Shown here piece by piece: positions 1 through 9,343 of a stretch of DNA of 35,766 nt. The translations under genes were made by a program, and so were the position numbers. The stretch is from Burkholderiales bacterium (GTDB taxonomy: Bacteria > Pseudomonadota > Gammaproteobacteria > Burkholderiales > Burkholderiaceae_C), in NCBI GenBank assembly GCA_028872015.1, contig JAGWLO010000038.1:1-35766 (forward strand), read 5' to 3'. Position 1 is the first letter of the stretch; each line of letters opens with the position of its first letter. The notes beneath the pieces are model-generated. The model saw only the letters and a list, made by a program, of their open reading frames with translations, did no database searches and was not told where the DNA came from.

Positions 1-645
1 GAGCACAGCTCGGCGCGCCTGGAGCGCTTCATGCAGCTGGCCGCCGACAACAACATGCAGGTGGTGCAGCCCACCAGCGCGAGCCAGATCTTCCACCTGC
101 TGCGGCGGCAGATGGTGCGCCAGTTCCGCAAGCCGCTGATCGTGTTCACGCCCAAGTCGCTGCTGCGCGCCAAGGACGCCACGTCCCCGCTGTCCGAATT
201 CACCAAGGGCGAGTTCCACACCGTCATCGGCCCGGCGCGCACCGAAGTGGATGCCGCCAAGGTCAAGCGCGTGATCGTCTGCTCGGGCAAGGTGGCCTAC
301 GACCTGATGAAGAAGCGCGACGAGCGCAAGGCCTCGGACGTGGCCATCCTGCGCGTCGAGCAGCTCTACCCGTTTCCGCACAGGGCCTTCGCCGCCGAGC
401 TCAGGCGCTTCCCGAACGCCACCGAGGTGGTCTGGTGCCAGGACGAGCCGCAGAACCAGGGGGCCTGGTTCTTCGTCCAGCACTTCGTGCACGAGAACAT
501 GCAGGAGGGCCAGCGCCTGGGCTATGCCGGCCGGCCGCCTTCGGCCTCGCCCGCCGTGGGCTACTCGCACCTGCACCAGGAGCAACTGAAGGCGCTGCTG
601 GAGCAGGCCTTCGGCAAGCTCAAGGGCTACGTGCTGACCAAGTAA
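1..645 (+). CDS. sucA: 2-oxoglutarate dehydrogenase E1 component, C-terminal part (5' end outside window)
   Basis: This is the last 214 residues of the thiamine-diphosphate-dependent E1 subunit of the 2-oxoglutarate dehydrogenase complex. E1 decarboxylates 2-oxoglutarate and passes the succinyl group to the lipoyl arm of E2 in the TCA cycle. The reading frame is open from base 1 and begins [18 protein letters not shown], a conserved E1 segment. It continues through [14 protein letters not shown] and the C-terminal [13 protein letters not shown] motif, both typical of SucA. The N-terminal half, including the thiamine-diphosphate site, lies upstream of the window. odhB follows after 26 bases, as expected for a sucA-odhB-lpdA operon. 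The identification is secure; nothing looks broken. Confidence 0.97.
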   Translation, partial: EHSSARLERFMQLAADNNMQVVQPTSASQIFHLLRRQMVRQFRKPLIVFTPKSLLRAKDATSPLSEFTKGEFHTVIGPARTEVDAAKVKRVIVCSGKVAYDLMKKRDERKASDVAILRVEQLYPFPHRAFAAELRRFPNATEVVWCQDEPQNQGAWFFVQHFVHENMQEGQRLGYAGRPPSASPAVGYSHLHQEQLKALLEQAFGKLKGYVLTK

Positions 646-671
646 GAACAAGAACTGCCGAAAGCGAGAAC

Positions 672-1922
<1,251 letters not shown>

Positions 1923-1938
1923 CCGCCCCACCCACCCC

Positions 1939-2268
1939 ATGAGCCTGGCCGCCGACCTCTCTCGCCTGGACGCCCTGCACGCCAGCGGCGCCCTCACCGA
2001 CGACGAGTTCGCGCGCGCCAAGGCGCGGCTGCTCGAAGGCCAGGCGGCCGATGCCAACGCCGCGGAGAACCCCGCGCTCAGCGCCGTCAACCGCTTCCGG
2101 CGCAGCCGCTCCGACCGCTGGATCGGCGGCATCTGCGGCGGCCTGGGCGCGGTCACCGGCATCGAGTCGTGGATCTGGCGCCTGATCGCCACCGCGCTGG
2201 CCCTCTTCGGCGGCACCGGCCTGCTGCTGTACGTCCTGCTGTGGATCTTCGTGCCCGAAGAGCCCTGA
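1939..2268 (+). CDS. SHOCT and PspC domain-containing small membrane protein
   Basis: A 109-residue protein. Residues about 4-37 resemble a SHOCT short oligomerisation helix ([24 protein letters not shown]), often found at protein termini. Residues about 57-107 match the PspC family: a basic start, the GGICGGLG signature, then one hydrophobic membrane segment ([24 protein letters not shown]). PspC proteins take part in envelope-stress responses in enterobacteria, but no other psp gene is visible here, so a phage-shock role is not supported. The gene lies 16 bases after odhB and 11 before lpdA, so it is presumably cotranscribed with the dehydrogenase genes. Its function is unknown; the domain calls are confident. 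Confidence 0.85.
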   Translation: MSLAADLSRLDALHASGALTDDEFARAKARLLEGQAADANAAENPALSAVNRFRRSRSDRWIGGICGGLGAVTGIESWIWRLIATALALFGGTGLLLYVLLWIFVPEEP

Positions 2269-2279
2269 ACAACCTCACC

Positions 2280-3698
2280 ATGTCCAAGCATTTCGACGTC
2301 ATCGTCATCGGCGCCGGCCCCGGCGGCTACATCGCGGCCATCCGCGCGGCGCAACTCGGCTTCAGCACCGCCTGCATCGACGAATGGAAGAACGCGCAGG
2401 GCGGCCCCGCGCCCGGCGGCACCTGCACCAACGTGGGCTGCATCCCGAGCAAGGCGCTGCTGCAGAGCAGCGAGTACTTCGAGCATGCCGGCCATGCCTT
2501 CGCCGACCACGGCATCGGCCTGAAGGACCTGTCGATCGACGTCGCCAAGCTGCTCGGCCGCAAGGACGCCGTGGTCAAGCAGAACAACGACGGCATCCTG
2601 TACCTGTTCAAGAAGAACAAGGTCAGCTTCTTCCACGGCTGCGGGGCCTTCGTCAAGGGTGTCGACGGCAGGTGGGAGATCGCCGTCGGTGCCGAGTCGC
2701 TGACCGCGCGGCAGGTCATCGTCGCCACCGGCTCCCGTCCGCGCGGCCTGCCCGGGGTGCCCTTCGACGAAGCCACCATCCTCAGCAACGACGGTGCGCT
2801 GCGCATTCCGGCGGTGCCCAAGCAACTGGTGCTGATCGGCTCGGGTGTCATCGGCCTGGAGATGGGCTCGGTCTGGCGCCGGCTGGGCGCGCAGGTGACG
2901 GTGCTCGAGGCGCTGCCCACGTTCCTGGGCGCGGTCGACGAGCAGATCGCCAAGGAAGCGCACAAGGCCTTCGTCAAGCAGGGGCTCAAGATCGAGCTCG
3001 GCGTGAAGGTCGGCGAGGTCAAGCTCGGCAAGAAGGGCGTCAGCGTGGCCTACGCCGATGCCCAGGGCGGCGCGCAGTCGATCGAGGCCGACAAGCTCAT
3101 CGTCTCCATCGGCCGCGTGCCCAACACGCAGGGCCTGAATGCCGAAGCGGTGGGGCTGAAGCTCGACGAGCGCGGTGCCATCGAGGTCGACGCCGAGTGC
3201 CGCACCAACCTGCCCGGCGTCTGGGCCGTCGGCGACGTGGTGCGCGGCCCGATGCTCGCGCACAAGGCCGAGGAAGAAGGCGTGGCGGTGGCCGAGCGCA
3301 TCGCCGGCCAGCACGGCCATGTCGACTTCAACCTCGTGCCCTGGGTCATCTACACCAGCCCCGAGATCGCCTGGGTCGGCCAGACCGAGCAGCAGTTGAA
3401 GGCGGCCGGCCGCGCCTACAAGGCCGGCAGCTTTCCGTTCCTGGCCAACGGCCGCGCGCGCGCCCTGGGCGACACCACGGGGCTGGTCAAGATCCTGGCC
3501 GATGCGACCAGCGACGAGATCCTGGGCGTGCACATGGTGGGGCCGATGGCCAGCGAACTGATCGCCGAGGCCGGCGTGGCCATGGCCTTCCGAGCCAGCA
3601 GCGAGGACATCGCGCGCATCTGCCACGCCCACCCGTCGCTGGCCGAGGCGACCAAGGAGGCGGCGCTGGCGGTGGACAAGCGGCCGCTGAACTTCTGA
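2280..3698 (+). CDS. lpdA: Dihydrolipoyl dehydrogenase (E3)
   Basis: A 472-residue FAD enzyme that reoxidises dihydrolipoamide with NAD+, serving the 2-oxoglutarate dehydrogenase and possibly other lipoyl complexes. The N-terminal FAD fold has GAGPGG at 11-16. The redox disulfide lies in [13 protein letters not shown] (C49, C54). The NAD fold begins near [10 protein letters not shown], the second FAD motif ends in WAVGDV, and the dimer-interface catalytic pair is in HAHPSLAEA (H451, E456). Length is normal for the family. The ATG at 2280 is chosen because the FAD strand starts five residues later. An insertion between the FAD glycine motif and the disulfide ([13 protein letters not shown]) is a variant seen in some proteobacterial E3 proteins. 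Confidence 0.97.
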   Translation: MSKHFDVIVIGAGPGGYIAAIRAAQLGFSTACIDEWKNAQGGPAPGGTCTNVGCIPSKALLQSSEYFEHAGHAFADHGIGLKDLSIDVAKLLGRKDAVVKQNNDGILYLFKKNKVSFFHGCGAFVKGVDGRWEIAVGAESLTARQVIVATGSRPRGLPGVPFDEATILSNDGALRIPAVPKQLVLIGSGVIGLEMGSVWRRLGAQVTVLEALPTFLGAVDEQIAKEAHKAFVKQGLKIELGVKVGEVKLGKKGVSVAYADAQGGAQSIEADKLIVSIGRVPNTQGLNAEAVGLKLDERGAIEVDAECRTNLPGVWAVGDVVRGPMLAHKAEEEGVAVAERIAGQHGHVDFNLVPWVIYTSPEIAWVGQTEQQLKAAGRAYKAGSFPFLANGRARALGDTTGLVKILADATSDEILGVHMVGPMASELIAEAGVAMAFRASSEDIARICHAHPSLAEATKEAALAVDKRPLNF

Positions 3699-3710
3699 TC
3701 CGCTGCTCGC

Positions 3711-4808
3711 GTGGCGGTGCGCCAGATCTACGCGGCCGCGCTGGCCGCCCGTGGCTTCCACAGCGATGGGGCGCAGCTGCGCGCGGTCGACGCGCTCGAG
3801 CGCTGCGAGCAGGAGTGGGCCGACTACAAGGCCCGCCGCGGCAATGCGCTGACCAAGCTGCTGCGACACCCGCCGATCCCGCGCGGCGTGTACATGTGGG
3901 GCGGCGTCGGCCGCGGCAAGAGCTTCCTGATGGACTGCTTCTTCCAGGCCGTGCCGCTGACGCGCAAGACGCGGCTGCACTTCCACGAGTTCATGCGCGA
4001 GGTGCACCGCGAGCTGCAGGAGCTGAAGGGCACCGTCGACCCGCTGGACGAACTCGGTCGCCGCATCGCGCGGCGCTTCCGGCTGATCTGCTTCGACGAA
4101 TTCTTCGTGGCCGACGTCACCGACGCGATGATCCTGCACCGCCTGCTCGCGGCCCTGTTCGCCAACCGCGTGAGCATCGTCACGACCAGCAACTTCCACC
4201 CCGACGGGCTGTACCCGAACGGGCTGCACCGCGACCGCATCCTGCCGGCCATCGAGCTGCTCAAGCGCCAGCTGGAGGTCGTCAACGTCGATGCCGGCAC
4301 CGACTACCGGCAGCAGACGCTGGCCGGCATCGCCACCTACCATTGCCCGCTGGACGCCGCGGCCGAGCGCGCGCTCATGCGTGCGTTCGATCAGCTGGCC
4401 GAGGCGCGCGACGAGAACCCGGTGATGCAGATCGAGCACCGCGCGCTGCCCGCCCTGCGGCGTGCCGGTGGCGTGGTGTGGTTCGACTTCAAGACCCTGT
4501 GCGGCGGCCCGCGCTCGCAGAACGACTACCTCGAGATCGCCTCGCGCTTCCACACCGTGCTGCTCTCGGGCGTGCCGCAGATGTCGCCGCGGCTGGCCAG
4601 TGAGGCGCGGCGCTTCACCTGGCTGGTGGACGTGCTGTATGACCGCCGCGTCAAGCTGCTGCTCTCGGCCGCGGTGCCGGCCGAGCACCTGTACACCGAA
4701 GGGCCGCTGGCGCACGAGTTCCCTCGCACCGTCTCGCGCCTGCACGAGATGCGCTCGGCCGAGTACTTGGCGCTGGCGCGGCGCGAGGTCGACACCGCGC
4801 TCACATGA
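3711..4808 (+). CDS. zapE: ZapE (AFG1-like) cell-division ATPase
   Basis: A 365-residue AAA-type P-loop ATPase of the ZapE/AFG1 family. In E. coli, ZapE associates with the Z-ring and influences FtsZ assembly; mitochondrial AFG1 relatives act in protein quality control. The Walker A motif GGVGRGKS lies at about 64-71, the Walker B motif in LICFDEFFVADVTDAM, and a sensor-like stretch in VTTSNFHPDGLYPNGL. The start is GTG, with no good ribosome-binding site, 12 bases after lpdA. The stop overlaps the next gene as ATGA (4805-4808), suggesting translational coupling with the secreted coiled-coil protein downstream. Confidence 0.93.
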   Translation: MAVRQIYAAALAARGFHSDGAQLRAVDALERCEQEWADYKARRGNALTKLLRHPPIPRGVYMWGGVGRGKSFLMDCFFQAVPLTRKTRLHFHEFMREVHRELQELKGTVDPLDELGRRIARRFRLICFDEFFVADVTDAMILHRLLAALFANRVSIVTTSNFHPDGLYPNGLHRDRILPAIELLKRQLEVVNVDAGTDYRQQTLAGIATYHCPLDAAAERALMRAFDQLAEARDENPVMQIEHRALPALRRAGGVVWFDFKTLCGGPRSQNDYLEIASRFHTVLLSGVPQMSPRLASEARRFTWLVDVLYDRRVKLLLSAAVPAEHLYTEGPLAHEFPRTVSRLHEMRSAEYLALARREVDTALT

Positions 4809-5482
4809 AGACGACCGCATGGCGTGCCGCCGCCTGGCTGGCAGCGTTGGGCGCTGCCGCGATCGCCACTTGGCCCGCATGCGCCCGTGCCGGCGCGGCC
4901 GACGCGGCCGCCGAGCGGGCCACCATCGCCCGCCAGCGGCAGGCGCTGCTGGCGCGCTTCGCGGTGCAGGAGGCCGAGTGCCGGCAGCACTTCGTGGTCA
5001 CGGCCTGCGTCGACGCGCTGCGCGAGCAGCGGGACCGCTCGATGCGCGCACTGCGCGAGCGCGAGATGCGGCTGGACGATGCCGAGCGTCACCGGCGCAG
5101 CGAGCAGGCGCGGCTGGATCTGGCGCAGCGGCAGGCGGCGGCGACCGCGCGGGCGGCCTCGTCGGCGCCGGCCTCAACGCTCGAACAGGCTGGCGAGGCT
5201 GAGCGGACCGAGCCGGATGAACCGAGCGCACCGGCCGAACCGGCCGGACGGGACGGACAGGCCGAGCAGGCTCGCCGAGCAGCCGCGCGTGAAGCAGACC
5301 GGCGCGTGCAGCAGCGGCAGGCGCAGGAGCGCAAGGCGCAGGCCGCGCAGGCGCGCGTGGCGCGCCGGCTGGCCGAGCGCACGCGCTCGGGCAAGGCGGA
5401 TGCGCCACTGCCCGGGCCTTCGGCGCCTTGGCCCGCCCGGGCGCCCTCGAGCGTGGCGTCGGGCGGCAAGCCGCCGCCCTGA
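4805..5482 (+). CDS. Uncharacterised secreted coiled-coil protein
   Basis: A 225-residue protein of no named family that I can assign. Residues 1-29 form a signal peptide ending in an AxA-type site (ARA). The next region (about 33-118) is charged, helical and probably coiled-coil. It contains the pattern ExxC-x8-C (C59, C68), followed by ALREREMRLDDAERHRR. I recognise this general pattern from unannotated Burkholderiales proteins encoded near zapE. Residues about 120-225 are low complexity (Ala/Pro/Glu, then Arg/Gln/Ala repeats) ending in a Pro-rich tail. The two cysteines could form a disulfide in the periplasm. The start codon lies inside the end of zapE. It is probably real because of the signal peptide, the coupled start and the conserved-looking core. 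Confidence 0.75.
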   Translation: MKTTAWRAAAWLAALGAAAIATWPACARAGAADAAAERATIARQRQALLARFAVQEAECRQHFVVTACVDALREQRDRSMRALREREMRLDDAERHRRSEQARLDLAQRQAAATARAASSAPASTLEQAGEAERTEPDEPSAPAEPAGRDGQAEQARRAAAREADRRVQQRQAQERKAQAAQARVARRLAERTRSGKADAPLPGPSAPWPARAPSSVASGGKPPP

Positions 5483-5533
5483 GGCACGGCCGGGATCGGT
5501 CTGCGGTCGCCCGCTGTGGCCAGTGCCCGGCGG
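5483..5533. terminator. Convergent junction with imperfect inverted repeat, possible terminator
   Basis: The 51 bases between the secreted-protein gene and the phosphatase gene contain an inverted repeat. GGCAC-GGCC (5483-5491) can pair with GGCC-A-GTGCC (5518-5527), leaving one bulged A and a 26-base loop that can pair further. No T-run is present on either side, so this is not a classical intrinsic terminator. It starts directly after the stop codon at 5482. Confidence 0.35.
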
Positions 5534-6301
5534 CTACCGCAGCGCGTCGATGCGCGCCAACGCCAGCGAGAGGTTGTCACCGCCGCCACGGGCGCGCTGC
5601 CGCGCCTTGCTGACCAGCATCTCGCCGGCCTCGCGCGGCGGCAGCGCGTGGACGATGGCGCCGATCTCCTTCGGGGTGAAGTAGTGCCACAGCCCGTCGC
5701 TGCAGGCCAGCAACGTGTCGCCGAAATCGAGCCGGTCGATGTGCCACAGCGCCACCGGCGGATCGGCCTGGGTGCCCAGACAGCCGGTGAGCAGGTTCGA
5801 CTGCGGGTGCGTGTTGGCCGCTTCCTCGGTGATCTTGCCTTCGTCGATCAGGCGCTGCACGAACGAGTGGTCCACCGTGCGCCGCATCATCTCGGCGCCG
5901 CGGAAGTGGTACACGCGTGAGTCGCCGGCATGCACGACGTCGCAGGCCAGCGCCGGCGAGATGCAGAACGCGGCCAGCGTGCTGTGCGGCTCCTCCTCGG
6001 CCGTGATCGCGGTGAGCTTGATCATCAGGTGCGACTCGAGCACCACCTGGCGCAGCATGTCGGCGGCATCGTCCTGCGCAGGCACGAAGCGGTCGAAGAT
6101 CTGGCGCGCTGTCAGCAGCACCTGGTCGGCCGCCTTGCGTCCGCCACTCTTGCCGCCCATGCCGTCGGCCACCACCCCCAGCAGCGAGCCGGGCACGCGC
6201 GGGTGTGCCATCACCTCGACCTGGTCTTGCTGGTACGCACGGTCGCCGCGATGCAGGCCAGTGGCAGCGCTGAACCGGAAGGAAAGCGTGTCGGTGGCCA
6301 T
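5534..6301 (-). CDS. PP2C-family (Stp1-like) serine/threonine protein phosphatase
   Basis: A 255-residue metal-dependent PPM/PP2C phosphatase that should dephosphorylate phospho-Ser/Thr proteins in the cytoplasm. The family motifs appear in order: R18GD and D26Q, VADGMGG (D46-G50, metal ligands), HAGDSRVYHFR, LLACSDGLWHYF and GGGDNLSLAL near the C-terminus. It has neither a membrane segment nor a fused sensor domain. The frame is open much further upstream, but ATG at 6301 gives the normal family start; the upstream part runs antisense to the helicase gene. It diverges from the DUF465 gene across 43 bases. No serine/threonine kinase lies beside it in this window, although such pairs are common. 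Confidence 0.93.
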   Translation of the reverse strand: MATDTLSFRFSAATGLHRGDRAYQQDQVEVMAHPRVPGSLLGVVADGMGGKSGGRKAADQVLLTARQIFDRFVPAQDDAADMLRQVVLESHLMIKLTAITAEEEPHSTLAAFCISPALACDVVHAGDSRVYHFRGAEMMRRTVDHSFVQRLIDEGKITEEAANTHPQSNLLTGCLGTQADPPVALWHIDRLDFGDTLLACSDGLWHYFTPKEIGAIVHALPPREAGEMLVSKARQRARGGGDNLSLALARIDALR

Positions 6302-6344
6302 CGGGCCGAATATAAACTGTGCCCTTTCGAGCCGTCGTGCAGCA
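6302..6344. promoter_or_regulatory. Short divergent promoter region between PP2C gene and DUF465 gene
   Basis: This 43-base spacer holds the only AT-rich patch nearby. TATAAACT at 6311-6318 could be a plus-strand -10 element. Its complement reads TATATT on the minus strand, so it could serve the phosphatase gene as well. I see no convincing -35 element on either strand. Confidence 0.4.
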
Positions 6345-6548
6345 ATGGACGAGAACCTGCATTCGCCGCAGCGGTGGCTGATCGAATTGCGCATGTCCCA
6401 TGTCGACCTCGACGGCCTGATCGACCGCCACGCGCCGTCGCTGCGCGATGATGACCTGGCCCTGCGCCGCATGAAGCGGCGCCGACTGCTGCTGCGCGAC
6501 GAGATCGCCCGCCTGGAGCGCGCCCTGCAGCCGCCCGAGCCCGCGTGA
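6345..6548 (+). CDS. DUF465 (YdcH-like) small helical protein
   Basis: A 67-residue, highly charged protein predicted to be a helical hairpin. The family pattern is clear: HVDLDGLIDRHAP, then DDDLALRRMKRRRLLLRDEIARLE. This matches DUF465/YdcH proteins, whose C-terminal K(K/R)xRLxLKDEI motif is characteristic. The biochemical role of the family is not established. The stop overlaps the GTG start of the helicase gene by four bases (GTGA, 6545-6548), so the two are likely translationally coupled. Confidence 0.88.
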   Translation: MDENLHSPQRWLIELRMSHVDLDGLIDRHAPSLRDDDLALRRMKRRRLLLRDEIARLERALQPPEPA

Positions 6549-8509
6549 GCGGCCAGCTCGCTGCGGCCGTGGGCCGCGCCTTCGCCGTCGACGGCCCGCT
6601 GGCGCAGCACGAGCCGGACTTCATCCCGCGCCCGCAGCAGGACTGCCTGGCCGCACGCATCGCGCAGGCGCTGGATGGGCGGGAGGCGCTTGTCGCCGAG
6701 GCCGGCACCGGCGTGGGCAAGACCTTCGCCTACCTCGTGCCGCTGCTGCTGTCGGGGCGCCGCGCGCTCGTCAGCACCGCCACGAAGAGCCTGCAGGACC
6801 AGCTCTTCCTGCGCGACCTGCCGCGCCTGGCGCGGGCGCTGAAGGTGCCGCTGCGCCTGGCGCTGCTGAAGGGCCGCGCCAGCTACCTGTGCCGCCATCG
6901 CCTGCAGCAGGCGCACAGCCAGGGGCAGCTGCCCGACCGCCACGCGGTGCGCGCGCTGCACCGCGTGGCCACGTGGGCGCAGGGCACGCGCACCGGTGAC
7001 CTGGCCGAGATCGAAGGCCTGGACGACCGCTCGCCCGTGATTCCGCTGGTCACCTCCACGCGCGACAACTGCCTGGGCGCCGAATGCCCCGAGCACCGCG
7101 CCTGCCACGTGATGCAGGCGCGGCGCGAAGCGATGGGCGCCGACCTCGTGGTCGTCAACCACCACCTGTTCTTCGCCGATCTGGCCCTGCGCGACAGCGG
7201 CGTGGCCGAACTGCTGCCCACGGTGGACGCGGTGGTCTTCGACGAGGCGCACCAGCTGGTCGAGGCCGGCGTGCAGTTTCTGGGCACCGTGCTGGCCACC
7301 GGCCAGGCGTTGGATCTGGGCCGCGACCTGCTGGCGCAAGGGCTGCAGCATGCGCGCGGCCTCCAGCCCTGGCATGACCTGCAGGCCGCCATCGAGCGTG
7401 CCGCGCGCGAACTGCGCCTGGCCGGCGCGGGGCCTGTGCGCGAGGTGCGGGCGCTGCTCAAGCTGGCCTGGGACGAGCGCGCCGAAGCGCTGCAGTCGCC
7501 GCTGCGCGCGCTGGCGGCTGCCGCCGATGCCGCGGCCCAGGCGCTGGGCGCCGTGGCCGAGACTGCGCCCGATCTGCCCAAGCTCGAGCAGCGCGCGCGG
7601 GCGCTGGCGGCGTTGGCGCTGCGTTTTGCCGAGCCGGCCGCGCCCGACCAGGTGCGTTGGATCGACCTCACGCCGCAGCAGGCGCGGCTGGTGGAATCGC
7701 CCCTGGACATCCGCGACATGCTGACCCAGCAGCGCCAGTCCGCGCCCAAGGCGTGGATCTTCACCTCGGCCACCCTGGGGGACGACGAGTCCCTGTCCTG
7801 GTTCAGCAGCAGCACCGGCCTGGAAGACGCCGCGCGGCTGCGCGTGGGCAGCCCCTTCGATTACCCGGCCCATGCCCGCGCCTGGGTGCCGCGGCGCTTT
7901 CCGCTGCCCAACGCCGCCGGCCACCCCGCGGCCGTGGGGGCGCTGGCGGCGCGCTGCGCGGTGGCGCTGCGAGGTCGTACCTTCGTGCTGACGACCACCT
8001 TGCGCGTGCTGCCGCTGGTGGCGCAGGCCATCGCCGAGGCGGCCACGGCGCAGGGCAGCACGCTGCAGGTGCTGGTGCAGGGCAGTGAGCCAAGGCGCGC
8101 GCTGCTGCAGCGTTTCGGCGATGGGCGCGGCAGCGTGCTGGTGGGCTCGCAGAGCTTCTGGGAAGGCATCGACATGCCGGGCGATGCCTTGCAGTGCGTG
8201 CTGATCGACAAGCTGCCGTTTCCGCCCCCCAACGACCCGCTGGTGCAGGCCCGCGTGCGCCAGCTGCGCGCGCAGGGGCGCAACCCGTTCGAGGACTACT
8301 TCGTGGCCGAGGCCGCGGTCTCGCTCAAGCAGGGCGCCGGGCGCTTGATCCGCACCGAGAGCGACCGCGGCCTGCTCGTGCTGTGCGACCCGCGGCTGCG
8401 CCAGATGGGCTACGGCCGGCGCCTGCTGGCGGCGCTGCCGCCGATGGCCCTGCTCGACGAAGAGGCGCAGGCGCTGGACTGGCTGGCCGAGCTGGCGGCC
8501 GCGCACTGA
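6545..8509 (+). CDS. yoaA: YoaA/DinG-type iron-sulfur DNA helicase (XPD-like superfamily 2)
   Basis: A 654-residue ATP-dependent 5'-3' DNA helicase of the XPD/DinG group, expected to act in DNA repair or replication-fork maintenance. Walker A is AGTGVGKT (53-60) and Walker B is DEAH (233-236). Four cysteines placed to bind a 4Fe-4S cluster are C116, C176, C181 and C187. Helicase motifs continue with FTSATLG, GSQSFWEGIDMPG, IDKLPFPPPNDP and motif VI QGAGRLIRTESDRG. The length and lack of an extended C-terminus fit YoaA (about 636 residues) better than DinG (about 716), but I cannot exclude a DinG label. The start is GTG, overlapping the DUF465 stop. The gene converges on bamD. Confidence 0.9.
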   Translation: MSGQLAAAVGRAFAVDGPLAQHEPDFIPRPQQDCLAARIAQALDGREALVAEAGTGVGKTFAYLVPLLLSGRRALVSTATKSLQDQLFLRDLPRLARALKVPLRLALLKGRASYLCRHRLQQAHSQGQLPDRHAVRALHRVATWAQGTRTGDLAEIEGLDDRSPVIPLVTSTRDNCLGAECPEHRACHVMQARREAMGADLVVVNHHLFFADLALRDSGVAELLPTVDAVVFDEAHQLVEAGVQFLGTVLATGQALDLGRDLLAQGLQHARGLQPWHDLQAAIERAARELRLAGAGPVREVRALLKLAWDERAEALQSPLRALAAAADAAAQALGAVAETAPDLPKLEQRARALAALALRFAEPAAPDQVRWIDLTPQQARLVESPLDIRDMLTQQRQSAPKAWIFTSATLGDDESLSWFSSSTGLEDAARLRVGSPFDYPAHARAWVPRRFPLPNAAGHPAAVGALAARCAVALRGRTFVLTTTLRVLPLVAQAIAEAATAQGSTLQVLVQGSEPRRALLQRFGDGRGSVLVGSQSFWEGIDMPGDALQCVLIDKLPFPPPNDPLVQARVRQLRAQGRNPFEDYFVAEAAVSLKQGAGRLIRTESDRGLLVLCDPRLRQMGYGRRLLAALPPMALLDEEAQALDWLAELAAAH

Positions 8510-8526
8510 GGCGCAGCCGCGGCCGC
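8495..8526. terminator. Perfect 9-bp inverted repeat over yoaA/bamD convergent ends
   Basis: GCGGCCGCG (8495-8503) and CGCGGCCGC (8518-8526) form a perfect 9-bp all-GC stem. The 14-base loop contains the helicase stop codon (8507-8509), and the right arm touches the bamD stop (8526-8528). There is no T-run. It is a candidate U-less terminator for both genes. Confidence 0.4.
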
Positions 8527-9338
8527 TACCAGAGCTTCCACCAGGGGCGCGTGTCGGCGGCCAGGTTCAGGTCCTGCTTCAGGTAGGGACTGTCGGGGTA
8601 GTTCAGGCGCAGCACGCGCTCGGCGTCGTCGCGCAAGGTGGGCAGGTCCAGCTTGGCGTAGCTCTGCACCATGATGCCCAGCGCCTCGGGCACCGACGGG
8701 GTACCCTGGAACTCGGTCACGGCCTGCTGGGCCCGGCTGGCCGCGGCCACGTAGGCGCCGCGCCTGAAGTAGTAGCGCGCCACGTGCACCTCGTATTCGG
8801 CCAGCCGGTCGACGATGCGGTTCATGCGCTGGCGCGCGTCGGCCGAGTAGCGCGAATTCGGGAACTGGTCGACGAGCTGCTTGAAGGCCTGGTAGGCGTC
8901 GCGCGCGGCACGCTGGTCGCGCTCGGACAGGTTCTGCCCGAACAGCCGGCCCAGCAGGCCGAGGTCATCGTTGTAATTGATCATGCCCTTCAGGTACAGC
9001 GCGTAGTCCAGCGCCGCACTCGAGGGGTTGAGCTTGATGAAGCGGTCGACCGCGGTCAGCGCGGCGGCCTTCTCGCCGTTGCGCCAGTTGAGGTAGGCCA
9101 GATCGAGCTGCGCCTGCTGCGCCAGCAGCGAGCCGGCGGCCAGACCCTCCACGCGCTCGAGTGTCTTGATGGCACGGTCGTAGCTGCCCGAGTCCATGTC
9201 GTCGCGAGCGTCTTTGTACAATCGCTCGGCGTTGTTGGAAGTGGCTTCCTCCTTCGGCGTGCTGCCGCAGCCTGCGAGCAGTACGGTCAACGCCAACAGG
9301 CTCCCGAGCGCGGCGCGCCAGATCTTGGAAACGGTCAT
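8526..9338 (-). CDS. bamD: Outer membrane assembly lipoprotein BamD
   Basis: A 270-residue lipoprotein of the BAM complex, which inserts beta-barrel proteins into the outer membrane. The signal peptide (1-23) ends in the lipobox LLAGC, so C24 is the lipidated residue. The mature part is built of TPR-like helices, beginning with AERLYKDARDDMDSGSYDRAIKTLE, and contains the conserved FxQNLSERDQ and LVDQFPNSRYSADARQRM segments. ATG at 9338 is chosen because a perfect -10 hexamer lies just upstream and a longer in-frame GTG (9386) falls beyond it. The gene diverges from rluD, a common arrangement in betaproteobacteria. Confidence 0.96.
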   Translation of the reverse strand: MTVSKIWRAALGSLLALTVLLAGCGSTPKEEATSNNAERLYKDARDDMDSGSYDRAIKTLERVEGLAAGSLLAQQAQLDLAYLNWRNGEKAAALTAVDRFIKLNPSSAALDYALYLKGMINYNDDLGLLGRLFGQNLSERDQRAARDAYQAFKQLVDQFPNSRYSADARQRMNRIVDRLAEYEVHVARYYFRRGAYVAAASRAQQAVTEFQGTPSVPEALGIMVQSYAKLDLPTLRDDAERVLRLNYPDSPYLKQDLNLAADTRPWWKLW

Positions 9339-9343
9339 CGCGA

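Noticed and set aside
6302-8506. A 735-codon upstream extension of the PP2C frame on the minus strand
   Set aside because: It is antisense to the helicase gene, has Arg/Gln/His-rich composition and adds nothing to the phosphatase fold, which is complete from 6301.
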